Of a stretch of DNA of 12,743 nt, positions 6,216 through 12,743 are shown piece by piece. Every line of letters starts with the position of its first letter. Position 1 is the stretch's first letter. The position numbers and the translations under genes were made by a program. The notes beneath the pieces are model-generated. The model was not told where the DNA came from. It saw nothing but the letters and a program-made list of their open reading frames with translations, and made no database searches. The stretch is from Deltaproteobacteria bacterium (GTDB lineage Bacteria; Bdellovibrionota_B; Oligoflexia; Oligoflexales; Bog-1112): contig JACPKR010000014.1 in NCBI GenBank assembly GCA_016186945.1, positions 1-12,743 of the forward strand, written 5' to 3'.

Positions 6216-6917
6216 ATGAAACTGAGAGTTGAGGAAAAATCACTGGAACTCGCCATGGTCAAAGCAGCAGGGCAACTCGGTGTTACGCAAGGTGAGATGA
6301 GTTATCGGATTATTCGAGAACAAGCTGGTTTGTTTGGTCTGTTTGGGAAGAAGGTTTGTATAGAAGCCTGGGAACGTAGAAAAGACGGCAACGAGGAACG
6401 GGAAAGGGCGCCCACACTTTTGAATGACAAAGTTATCCGTGAGTTGAAGGAAGATTTACGGGAATTCTGCGCAACCCTTTGTCATAAGATGTATGGCAGG
6501 AAGGTGAAGGTGAGAGCCGATCTCGACAACGAACGCTTAGTTTTGGATATAAATGATGACTCCATCGCGGATCAGTTAGGAAAGTCCTCTCTTCTAGCCG
6601 AAGCGTTGGAGCATATTATTCGAAAGAAGCCTCGGCACCTCCGCCAGGAACTGCCCTTTCGTATTTTCGTCGATGCCAAAAGCGTTCGCGTAAAGAGGGA
6701 GAAAGACTTGATAGGGATGGCCAAAGACTTGTCCAGAAAAGTTCATGAAAACCAAAAACCTGTCGTCCTAAATTACCGCAGTCCCTATGATCGAAAAATT
6801 ATTCACATGGCACTCGACCAAGACCAACGGGTTTACACCAAATCGGTAGGGGTTGGGCAAAATCGCAAACTTATGATCCTGCCGACCAAGGAATTTTCAA
6901 ACGAAGCTAATGGATAG
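6216..6917 (+). CDS. jag: RNA-binding protein Jag/KhpB
   Basis: A 233-residue cytoplasmic RNA-binding protein with Jag-N, KH and R3H domains, typically encoded between yidC and mnmE. Residues 1-55 are a Jag-N domain (ending IIREQAGLFGLFGKKVCIEA). The middle (about 85-150) corresponds to the KH domain. The C-terminus (about 165-230) is an R3H domain, with RKVHENQKPVVLNYRSPYDR and the H-x10-Y-T-K-SVG-x4-RKLMILP pattern. The KH GxxG loop is degenerate (DQLGKSS rather than GRDG), so RNA contact by this domain may be altered. Start ATG 6216 has AAGGAG (6204-6209) six bases upstream and lies 24 bp after the yidC stop. The 3' end overlaps mnmE by 8 bp. Confidence 0.92.
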   Translation: MKLRVEEKSLELAMVKAAGQLGVTQGEMSYRIIREQAGLFGLFGKKVCIEAWERRKDGNEERERAPTLLNDKVIRELKEDLREFCATLCHKMYGRKVKVRADLDNERLVLDINDDSIADQLGKSSLLAEALEHIIRKKPRHLRQELPFRIFVDAKSVRVKREKDLIGMAKDLSRKVHENQKPVVLNYRSPYDRKIIHMALDQDQRVYTKSVGVGQNRKLMILPTKEFSNEANG

Positions 6918-8295
6918 AAATGAACTTCACTCCGACAATGAACCTATCGTCGCTCTATCTTCCGGGCAAGGGCACGGCGCCATTGCCATATTGAGGGCCT
7001 CAGGCCGAGCTTGCCACGAATTGCTTGTCCCCTGTCTACGCATGAAGAAAGCCTCCACCCCGTGGGAGGCGAGAGTTCTCACCCACTGTGATTTACTCGA
7101 TCCTACCGATGGGACTGTTCTGGATGACTGCATGGCAGTTATTTTCAAGCGTCCGCATTCGTACACAGGGCAGGACTCAGTCGAAATCTACGTGCATGGG
7201 AGTCCTTACATTGTAAAGACGGCTCTGGCTCTTTTCTACCGCTTAGGTTTTCGTCCTGCGGAGGCGGGAGAATTTACCAGACGAGCTTTTCTTTCGGGAA
7301 AAATCGACCTCAGCGAGGCGGAAGGTATCAACGCACTGATTGGTGCCAGCTCGCATCAACAATGGCTAGCCGCACGTCATCTCTATTCGGGCAGGTTGAA
7401 ACAACTTGTGGATGAGCTGGATCGTCAATTGAAGGAGGCAATGGCCTGGCTCGAAGCCTCCATAGACTTTCCAGATGAGGGGGATACTACGAAAGCTCAT
7501 CGAGCTTCGGTGCTTGAACGGGTCGACAAAATTTTTGCCTCCTTGCAGAAACTTGAAAAAAGTTATGAGGATGGACGAGTGGCTTCCCAGGGCTTACGCG
7601 TCGCACTTTTCGGGGAACCGAATGTGGGAAAATCGACCCTCATGAACACCCTTCTTGGAACTGAACGAGCCATCGTCACTGAAGAGCCAGGAACGACCCG
7701 CGACTATCTGGAAGAAGCATGCCTCGTCAATGGGCGCTTGATTCGCCTTATCGACACGGCCGGTGTGCGAGACTCAACGCAAAAAGTGGAGAAACTGGGA
7801 ATTGAGAGAACTTACGCTCTTGCCCGAGAAGCGGATCTCGTCTTGTTTCTGGCAGAAGCAAAGGCCGGGGATGAGTCATGGGCTAAATGGAAGCAGTGGG
7901 TGGAAGATGTAAAACCGTCAGCTTACTTACAAGTTCTGACAAAATGTGACTTAGTGAACAATCTTAAATCTCTGAAAACAGGATACGCGGAGATTTCTTG
8001 TCGCACAGGATTGGGGATCGAGGCACTTAAGGACAGGATCGTGGCAAAAGTAAATGAGCATGTTCGCAAATTGGAGGATGAGCCGTTTCTGAGTTCCGCA
8101 AGGCACAAGCGGGCAGTTGAGGAGGCTTTGGAAGCTCTCCGGCGTTTTTACACAGAAGCTCACGTAGGTGGTTTTGACGAAGTCCTGGCTTTTGAATTAC
8201 AGCAGGCCGCCCGAGCTTTAGTTTCCATCATTGGCCGAATTGATACAGAGGAGATTCTCGATGTTGTGTTTGCTTCCTTTTGTGTAGGGAAGTGA
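6910..8295 (+). CDS. mnmE: tRNA modification GTPase MnmE
   Basis: A 461-residue GTPase that, with MnmG (not in this window), installs the (carboxymethyl)aminomethyl group on wobble U34 of certain tRNAs. The N-terminal folate-binding domain starts [20 protein letters not shown] and has [15 protein letters not shown] and [20 protein letters not shown]. The inserted G domain has G1 GEPNVGKST (from residue 235), G2 GTTRD, G3 DTAG (282-285), G4 TKCD (344-347, a variant of NKxD) and G5-like SCRTG. The C-terminus ends in FCVGK, whose cysteine is the catalytic residue of the family, so the protein is complete. ATG 6910 overlaps the jag stop and lacks a good RBS, suggesting coupling. The last 68 bp overlap the tail of the convergent gene at 8228-8740. 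Confidence 0.97.
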   Translation: MDRNELHSDNEPIVALSSGQGHGAIAILRASGRACHELLVPCLRMKKASTPWEARVLTHCDLLDPTDGTVLDDCMAVIFKRPHSYTGQDSVEIYVHGSPYIVKTALALFYRLGFRPAEAGEFTRRAFLSGKIDLSEAEGINALIGASSHQQWLAARHLYSGRLKQLVDELDRQLKEAMAWLEASIDFPDEGDTTKAHRASVLERVDKIFASLQKLEKSYEDGRVASQGLRVALFGEPNVGKSTLMNTLLGTERAIVTEEPGTTRDYLEEACLVNGRLIRLIDTAGVRDSTQKVEKLGIERTYALAREADLVLFLAEAKAGDESWAKWKQWVEDVKPSAYLQVLTKCDLVNNLKSLKTGYAEISCRTGLGIEALKDRIVAKVNEHVRKLEDEPFLSSARHKRAVEEALEALRRFYTEAHVGGFDEVLAFELQQAARALVSIIGRIDTEEILDVVFASFCVGK

Positions 8296-8740
8296 CGTTT
8301 TCATGAACAACGTGAGAGACCCAGTGGTGATTCAACGCCTGCTGTAAGTAGATTGCCGAAGCAAGGGGGAAAACAGCAAGTAGGGCGGCAATCAAAGGTG
8401 ACGTGCGACGATACGCATCACTGACTTCCATGAGGAGGATAGATCGGGCTAAGCGATAGATGCTCAGCATATGAAGGCCCGGGATGAAAATGCGCCAATC
8501 CCCTTTGTTGTGGAGGGGAAAATCACAATGCAGGGAGGTTTCATTGCAGGCGCGCTGGTACCATTTCCACCAACCCCACCCGAGACTTATGACGATGTTT
8601 GTGACAAGAGACCACGGATGAACGATCTTTCCTAGCTTTAACCTACCTCGCAGCATCATATAGTCGAAGTAGAATTGACGTTTTCCTGAGTGTTGAAACA
8701 CTTTGATCTCATCACCAGGTGAAAACCGCTTGATTGACAA
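8228..8740 (-). CDS. Small membrane protein of unknown function, probable 5' frameshift
   Basis: A leftward frame of about 170 residues. I do not firmly recognise it. Hydrophobic segments are IVHPWSLVTNIVISLGWGWW (about residues 39-58), a weaker stretch near IFIPGLHMLSIY, and TSPLIAALLAVFPLASAIYL (about 113-132), followed by LNHHW. The layout, with basic residues between segments and a final Q.LN motif, recalls DUF4234-type small membrane proteins; this is a weak resemblance. The TTG at 8740 has no usable RBS. A frame offset by one base carries a plausible N-terminus, ATG 8805 (MEVKQTNETTTALTKEDVLP), and would join this frame at the C5T6 run at 8736-8746 if one T were added. The last ~23 residues are antisense to the end of mnmE, so the natural stop may be lost too. 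It may be real but broken. Confidence 0.5.
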   Translation of the reverse strand: MSIKRFSPGDEIKVFQHSGKRQFYFDYMMLRGRLKLGKIVHPWSLVTNIVISLGWGWWKWYQRACNETSLHCDFPLHNKGDWRIFIPGLHMLSIYRLARSILLMEVSDAYRRTSPLIAALLAVFPLASAIYLQQALNHHWVSHVVHENVTSLHKRKQTQHRESPLYQFGQ

Positions 8741-8842
8741 AAAAGGGGGAGCACATCCTCTTTCGTCAGGGCGGTCGTTGTTTCATTTGTCTGCTTCACT
8801 TCCATTTTACCATGTCGTAACAGTTTGGCAAAAATCCTTTGC

Positions 8843-8871
8843 TTGAGCGTATTTTGGGCACGTTGTAAACT
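8843..8871 (+). promoter_or_regulatory. Candidate sigma-70-type promoter for the phosphosugar mutase
   Basis: TTGAGC (8843-8848), a 17 bp spacer and TAAACT (8866-8871), matching the consensus at four of six positions in each box with ideal spacing, 54 bp before the mutase start codon. Motif evidence only. Confidence 0.4.
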
Positions 8872-8889
8872 TTCTAAACGGTCACCTTC

Positions 8890-8896
8890 AAGGAGG
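8890..8896 (+). promoter_or_regulatory. Perfect Shine-Dalgarno AAGGAGG without a canonical start codon
   Basis: AAGGAGG lies 28 nt before the mutase ATG. No ATG/GTG/TTG follows at normal spacing, and the mutase frame has TAA at 8904-8906, so it cannot serve an N-terminally extended mutase. The mutase has its own GAGGA at 8916-8920. It could be a ribosome standby site or chance. Confidence 0.35.
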
Positions 8897-8924
8897 TGTT
8901 TTATAACGAAAATTCGAGGAACCG

Positions 8925-10694
8925 ATGAAGCTTTCTAAAGACCTCATGGACAAGGTACAGTACTGGGCAAGTGCGACGGTGTTCGATGAACGGACAAGAA
9001 AGGAACTTGCTAAACTGATCGACGCGGGTGATGAGGGGGAATTGACCGACCGCTTTTACAGAGACCTCGAATTCGGGACGGGAGGCATGAGAGGAATCAT
9101 GGGTGCGGGCACCTCCCGGATGAATGTTTACAATATCCGTAAAGCGACCCAGGCCCTGGCCCTTTATCTAAAGCAGGTTTATAAGGATCAGGATGTCAAA
9201 ATTGCTTTAAGTTATGATTCCCGGCATAACTCAAAAATTTATGTGCATGCAGCCGTTGAAGTCTTGGCCGGGCATGGATTTCATTCGTTTATTACGGAGG
9301 AGATGCGACCAGTGCCTTTCTTGTCGTTCATGGTCCGACATTACGGCTGCCATGCAGGGATTTGCATCACCGCAAGTCATAATCCTCCGCAATACAATGG
9401 GTTTAAAGTTTACTGGACTGATGGTGGGCAGTTAGTCCCCCCTCATGACAAAAACGTCATTAAATTCTATAGCGAGATAAAACGGTATGAAGATATTCCG
9501 CACATTCCCTTTCCGCAACTTGTGGCGGGCCAACAATTCAGCTTGGTGGGTAAGGAGCTTGACGAAGCCTATTTCAAGACAACCGACACGTTTATGTTCT
9601 CCTCAGAAAAACGGGATATCAAAATCGCGTATTCTTCCTTACATGGAACAGGAATTTTTGCGATTCCCCCCCTTTTGGAACGATTTGGTTTCCATAATAT
9701 CTCGATTGTCGAGGAACAGTCTCGGCCTGATGGAAATTTCCCAACCGTGTCGTCTCCTAACCCGGAAGATCCGACGAGCCTGGCCCGAGTGATGGAGTTG
9801 GGTTCTACGATAAAGGCCGACCTTGTTTTGGCAAGTGACCCCGACAGTGATCGGCTGGCGATTGTGGTTTATGAAAAGGGGGATTGGCAAATCCTTTCAG
9901 GAAACCAGATTGGCTGCTTGCTCTTCGAATATGTCCTGTCTTCCTTAAAACGAACGGGTAACTTGCCTACAGACGGACTTGTGATCAAAACAATCGTCAC
10001 GACAGATTTGCAGAAAGACATTGCTGATTATTACGGTGTTGCCTGCGAGGAAACACTGACAGGGTTCAAATGGATAGCGGAGAGAGTGGAAGCATATGAA
10101 TCTGGCAAGCTGAAACCATACAAATCGTTCATCTGTGGGACGGAGGAAAGTTACGGTTTCATGACAGGCAAGTCTGTTAGAGACAAAGATGCTGTCTTAG
10201 CCTGTGCTTTAGCTGCAGACATGGTGGCTCACTATAAGGCTAACGGACTTGGTCTTGTCGATGTGTTGGAGCAGCTTTACTTACGCCACCAAGTCTATCA
10301 GGAGCGACTGGAAACGGTTACCTTGCCCGGCAAGGAGGGTGAGGAGAGAATTGCAGAGATTATGAGGACGCTTCGCGACAATCCTCCGCAAGAGATCAAG
10401 GGCTTGGCCGTAGAGACGATCAGGGATTATCTCACAGGGGAACTTAGACACCTTGAGGATGGGAACTGGGTTGTCAAAGAAAAACTTACACTTCCTGCCT
10501 CAAACGTGCTGCAATTCTGCTGTCAGGGTGCGAAACTTTCCATTCGGCCCTCGGGGACAGAACCTAAAGTGAAAGTCTATGTGTCGGTTTTCTCTCATCT
10601 TGATAAAAGCGACAAACCTAGCATGCATTTACTCAAGGACAAACTTAACGCGCTTGCCGACGATCTGGTAAAGGCCCTCATACCCACCCAATAG
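8925..10694 (+). CDS. Phosphoglucomutase/phosphomannomutase (alpha-D-phosphohexomutase)
   Basis: A 589-residue phosphosugar mutase that moves the phosphate between C1 and C6 of glucose or mannose phosphates through a phosphoserine enzyme. It connects glycolysis with sugar-nucleotide and polysaccharide synthesis. The four family loops are present: phosphoserine loop GICITASHNPPQYNGFK (Ser151), metal-binding loop ASDPDSDRLA (Asp305, 307, 309), sugar-binding loop GTEESYGF (405-412) and phosphate-binding loop RPSGTEPKVK (from 541). The N-terminal FGTGGMRGIMGAGTSRMN and the length match the long PgcA/ManB-like subfamily, about 580 residues. Substrate preference (glucose or mannose) cannot be read from the sequence, so no symbol is given. 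ATG 8925 follows GAGGA by 4 nt. It converges on the lytic transglycosylase with a 46 bp gap and no visible terminator. Confidence 0.95.
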   Translation: MKLSKDLMDKVQYWASATVFDERTRKELAKLIDAGDEGELTDRFYRDLEFGTGGMRGIMGAGTSRMNVYNIRKATQALALYLKQVYKDQDVKIALSYDSRHNSKIYVHAAVEVLAGHGFHSFITEEMRPVPFLSFMVRHYGCHAGICITASHNPPQYNGFKVYWTDGGQLVPPHDKNVIKFYSEIKRYEDIPHIPFPQLVAGQQFSLVGKELDEAYFKTTDTFMFSSEKRDIKIAYSSLHGTGIFAIPPLLERFGFHNISIVEEQSRPDGNFPTVSSPNPEDPTSLARVMELGSTIKADLVLASDPDSDRLAIVVYEKGDWQILSGNQIGCLLFEYVLSSLKRTGNLPTDGLVIKTIVTTDLQKDIADYYGVACEETLTGFKWIAERVEAYESGKLKPYKSFICGTEESYGFMTGKSVRDKDAVLACALAADMVAHYKANGLGLVDVLEQLYLRHQVYQERLETVTLPGKEGEERIAEIMRTLRDNPPQEIKGLAVETIRDYLTGELRHLEDGNWVVKEKLTLPASNVLQFCCQGAKLSIRPSGTEPKVKVYVSVFSHLDKSDKPSMHLLKDKLNALADDLVKALIPTQ

Positions 10695-10740
10695 GGGCCG
10701 AAGAAAAAGGGGGGGAGTAGTGTCACAACAGCCTCTCCTC

Positions 10741-11682
10741 CTACCTCGACATCAGGTGGGCTTCGTCTCGATTCTCCACGAAACTTGCGAGTTTGGAAGG
10801 CAGAAACACTTCGTAGGGAAAAGGAAGCTTAACATGTTTGTAACTGGAGAATGTTTTGTCTCTGATACACGGGTTGTATTTCTTGAATACTTCTATATCG
10901 ACTCCTGAGCTAAGCACCAGTTCGTCAACAGACAGTCTTTTTTTAAGTGCGAAAGCCTTCACATTTGAGGCATCTTCTGGACGAGGAATTTTCTTGAGAA
11001 GAACTAGGGTATTGTACACGTTCACAGCAGCTACAAATTCAGCGTAAAAATTCTTGCTTGCGTATTGGAAGTTGGGGGCTTCGTAAAGCTCGATGATGGA
11101 ATTGAGGCTTCTTGTGTTGAGTCTGTTGACTGCTTTGAGAATACCATTAAGTCCGTAATTGTAGCTGGTGATGGTCAAAGGCCAGGACTCCAATTTCCCA
11201 TAGCTGTTCTTAAGGAATTGAGCAGCTGCCTTGGTCGCTTTGAAGGGGGAGAGACGTTCATCCACTAGCTCATTGATGCGCAGGTATCTTTTGCCTGTCT
11301 GGGGCATGAACTGCCAGATGCCCGCGGCCCCTGCTTTCGACTTGGCCTTGATGTTGAACATGGATTCTACGAAAGCCATGCGAGTGACGACGGGGGGGAC
11401 GCCATATTCGTCGAAGATGCTTTCCATATAAGGTAGGTAATCTTTTGCCCGATAAGCTGCTTCGATGAAGCGGTCAGCCAATCCGAGTTGACTGCGCAGA
11501 CTGACTTGGCCTAGGAATAGTTTCGCGAGGGTTTGGGAAGAGGAGCCATAGACACTCCATATTCTTTTCTCGATCGCGCCATATTGGAGAGCGTCCTTTT
11601 TCTCCAATTTGAAACGCTTGATGGCCAGGTTATATCGGTCGATATAGGCTTCGGTTAGCCTTTCCTTTTCTCGATCGCTCAA
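10741..11682 (-). CDS. Lytic transglycosylase catalytic part (MltD-like), frame-split
   Basis: The main part of a periplasmic murein lytic transglycosylase (GH23/SLT family), which cleaves the MurNAc-GlcNAc bond to form 1,6-anhydro-muropeptides. The catalytic Glu is in RMAFVESMFN (E106 by this frame). It is followed by KAGAAGIWQFMPQTGKRY, WPLTITSYNYG and a long helical C-terminal part of the domain (NFYAEFVAAVNVYNTLVLLK). The last ~65 residues (LKKRLSVDELVLSSGVDIEV...YNP...VKLPFPYEVFLP) look like a LysM-like or MltD-type tail. The TTG at 11682 has no RBS and is unlikely to be a true start. The frame extends upstream into the A10 run and continues naturally from the signal-peptide ORF at 11679-11936 in the other frame. 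Confidence 0.88.
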   Translation of the reverse strand: MSDREKERLTEAYIDRYNLAIKRFKLEKKDALQYGAIEKRIWSVYGSSSQTLAKLFLGQVSLRSQLGLADRFIEAAYRAKDYLPYMESIFDEYGVPPVVTRMAFVESMFNIKAKSKAGAAGIWQFMPQTGKRYLRINELVDERLSPFKATKAAAQFLKNSYGKLESWPLTITSYNYGLNGILKAVNRLNTRSLNSIIELYEAPNFQYASKNFYAEFVAAVNVYNTLVLLKKIPRPEDASNVKAFALKKRLSVDELVLSSGVDIEVFKKYNPCIRDKTFSSYKHVKLPFPYEVFLPSKLASFVENRDEAHLMSR

Positions 11683-11936
11683 TTCTTTAATTTTTTTTTT
11701 CTGGCAAGGAAGGCAAAGTCGACAACATCGACAATAAGCTCGGGGTGTTCCCGGTCATGGATGATAGCCGAGTCGGAAGGGTACTTGAAGAAGACTTTCT
11801 CCCAGAATTGCACTTGTTTTCTGACTTCCGAGGCAACCGGAAAATCAGACGGCAATGTCACAACCACCGCTTTTGCCAAACTGGCATAAGTTAGGACAAG
11901 ACTTGCAAAAAGGATGTGCCGCAAGGTTTTTAGCAT
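11679..11936 (-). CDS. N-terminal part of the lytic transglycosylase with signal peptide
   Basis: An 85-residue frame starting at ATG 11936. Residues 1-23 are a textbook Sec signal peptide: basic MLKTLRH, hydrophobic ILFASLVLTYASL, then AKA with cleavage before VVV. The mature part ends VDVVDFAFLARKKKLKN and stops at TGA, just beyond a run of ten A. One extra A (or -1 slippage) would continue as ARKKKIKELSDREKERLTEA..., joining the catalytic frame smoothly into one exported protein of about 400 residues, a normal MltD-like size. Without slippage, this fragment has no enzyme and the enzyme has no export signal. The RBS is weak (AAGA close to the ATG). Confidence 0.8.
   Translation of the reverse strand: MLKTLRHILFASLVLTYASLAKAVVVTLPSDFPVASEVRKQVQFWEKVFFKYPSDSAIIHDREHPELIVDVVDFAFLARKKKLKN
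11691..11700 (-). other. A10 homopolymer at the transglycosylase frame junction
   Basis: Ten consecutive A on the coding strand (T on top), followed by TTAAAG. This is exactly where the two transglycosylase frames must be joined by one extra base. Runs of this length are known sites of RNA polymerase slippage, replication slippage (phase variation) and sequencing error. Confidence 0.8.
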
Positions 11937-11978
11937 TTCTTAAACCATTTTCATGAGTTGAGTTATAGATTTATTTTA

Positions 11979-12073
11979 ATCCGTAACCCACTTTATTTGC
12001 AAGGAGGTGGCTTGGAAGAAACTGCACGGCTGGTTCCTCCAAACCACCTCCTTGCCCCAAGTGGCTTACGCAT
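11979..12073. repeat. Palindromic repeat copy 3 (short subtype)
   Basis: A 95 bp element forming one long imperfect hairpin. The outer arms start ATCCGTAACCCACTT on the left and end AAGTGGCTTACGCAT on the right. A perfect 12 bp section pairs GCAAGGAGGTGG (11999-12010) with CCACCTCCTTGC (12044-12055). Inner arms TTGGAAGAA (12012-12020) and TTCCTCCAA (12034-12042) pair with one mismatch. The last 40 bp (12034-12073) are identical to 2384-2423 of copy 1. It lacks the hairpin A/G-quadruplex module of copies 1 and 2. Confidence 0.88.
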
Positions 12074-12096
12074 TACCTTACAGCTAGACAAAACCA

Positions 12097-12126
12097 TTGA
12101 CCGAAATCTTTTCCGTTTGTTACAGT
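12097..12126 (+). promoter_or_regulatory. Candidate promoter for the gene at 12213
   Basis: TTGACC (12097-12102, five of six consensus bases), an 18 bp spacer and TACAGT (12121-12126, four of six). It lies 24 bp after repeat copy 3 and about 87 bp before the start codon. Motif evidence only. Confidence 0.35.
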
Positions 12127-12212
12127 CGATACCAGTTTAACTGAACTCGAATTTCGTAATTTTCATTGGGCTTTATGTCAAATTGACGCATACTTTGCAG
12201 AGGGGGTTGATT

Positions 12213-12743
12213 GTGATTACGCATGCAGTAACTAGTGCTTTGAGGGGTCGTTCACTAAGACTATTGAGCTTGATAACGTTTTTCTTTTTATTCCTTTGTC
12301 ATGCCACCTATTCGCAAGCTTCTCTGTTAAAAGAGAGGGACCTTGATTTCGTCGTCAACGAAACGATGCTTGGAAGGGGGTACACTCAAATTTCGTCACT
12401 GGCCACACTCCCGGAAAATTTGCGGTCAGCGTCTGCCAGTTTTTCAGAGATGGATTTCGCCAAGGTGGCAAATGAACCTAACAGTATGCTTCTCATTGTA
12501 AAATTTGCTTTTTTCGTAAACAAGAGGGTCGATTTCTACTCTAAAGAAAATATTTTCAGCAAACTCGAATTCGAAAAAATCTCCCATAACACAACTGTTC
12601 TAAGAGAGAATAGGCTTTCCGCCAACAAAATCGTTTTCGACATCAAGAAAAAGGTGTCCCTCTTTTCAATCAAATCAAAAATGGATGTCGAACATTATGA
12701 CAAAGAGGAATTAGAAGGCTCGCCTTATAAGACCATCGCAACA
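12213..12743 (+). CDS. Secreted protein of unknown function, 3'-truncated by window end
   Basis: An open frame of 177 codons that runs off the window. The start is GTG at 12213, with AGGGGG (12201-12206) six bases upstream. The N-terminus has basic residues (ALRGRSLRLL), a hydrophobic stretch (LSLITFFFLFLCH) and a likely signal peptidase site after ATYSQA, so the protein is probably exported. The LFLC does not fit a good lipobox. The mature part is mixed alpha/beta, with alternating hydrophobic strands (NKIVFDIKKKVSLFSIKSKM). This faintly recalls START/SRPBCC-type beta sheets, but I do not recognise a family and do not assign a function. No repeat or known motif is seen. Confidence 0.75.
   Translation, partial: MITHAVTSALRGRSLRLLSLITFFFLFLCHATYSQASLLKERDLDFVVNETMLGRGYTQISSLATLPENLRSASASFSEMDFAKVANEPNSMLLIVKFAFFVNKRVDFYSKENIFSKLEFEKISHNTTVLRENRLSANKIVFDIKKKVSLFSIKSKMDVEHYDKEELEGSPYKTIAT

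Larger units (their letters stand above)
8741..8924. other. Intergenic region between divergent genes
   Basis: This 184 bp gap holds the out-of-frame N-terminus of the leftward membrane protein gene (8741-8805, bottom strand), a candidate rightward promoter and an unused strong Shine-Dalgarno sequence. Nothing else was recognised. Confidence 0.5.
11937..12212. other. Divergent intergenic region containing repeat copy 3
   Basis: This gap between the leftward transglycosylase and the rightward gene at 12213 holds the short palindromic repeat and a candidate promoter. The short rightward frame across the repeat (11958-12140) reads the repeat as QGGGLEETARLVPP but has no family resemblance elsewhere. 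Confidence 0.5.

Noticed and set aside
9214-9792. Rightward alternative frames inside the mutase gene
   Set aside because: Out-of-frame shadows of the phosphoserine and metal-loop regions; no RBS or recognisable product.
10695-10740. Terminator between the convergent mutase and transglycosylase genes
   Set aside because: The gap is purine-rich but no stem-loop followed by a T-run could be found on either strand.

Overview
The window looks like chromosomal housekeeping DNA from a Gram-negative bacterium of moderate GC content. Its centre is the classic rpmH-rnpA-yidD-yidC-jag-mnmE cluster. YidC is the long Gram-negative type with a large periplasmic domain. The MltD-like lytic transglycosylase and the use of Alr, Jag and a PgcA-type phosphosugar mutase would fit a deltaproteobacterial lineage in the broad sense (Bdellovibrionota or Myxococcota relatives). 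That assignment is inference and is not proven here.

Layout: (1) positions 1-70 hold the start of a leftward gene for a small helix-turn-helix protein, cut by the window edge. (2) 167-2272 is a UvrD/PcrA helicase, rightward. (3) 1919-3529 is alanine racemase (alr), leftward. It is bracketed by two oppositely oriented copies of a palindromic repeat (2284-2423 and about 3540-3694). The downstream copy has removed the normal stop, so the alr frame runs on through the repeat and antisense into the helicase gene. (4) 3819-8295 is the rightward operon-like run rpmH, rnpA, yidD, yidC, jag, mnmE, with tight spacing or overlaps and several GTG/TTG starts. Its products serve ribosome assembly, tRNA 5' processing, membrane protein insertion, RNA binding and tRNA wobble modification. 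(5) 8228-8740 is a leftward gene for a small membrane protein whose 5' end appears frameshifted. (6) 8925-10694 is a phosphoglucomutase/phosphomannomutase. (7) 10741-11936 is a leftward lytic transglycosylase split into two frames at a run of ten A. (8) A third, shorter repeat copy lies at 11979-12073. (9) A secreted protein of unknown function starts at 12213 and runs off the end.

The most unusual content is the repeat family. There are at least three copies in 12.7 kb, in two structural subtypes: a simple long palindrome, and a longer form carrying an extra hairpin that overlaps a canonical G-quadruplex motif. One copy is read in frame as the C-terminus of a metabolic enzyme, reminiscent of protein-invading palindromic elements such as those of Rickettsia. 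Two genes with probable homopolymer frameshifts (10741-11936 and 8228-8805) are the second theme. I saw no CRISPR array, tRNA, rRNA, transposase gene or clear oriC/DnaA-box cluster.
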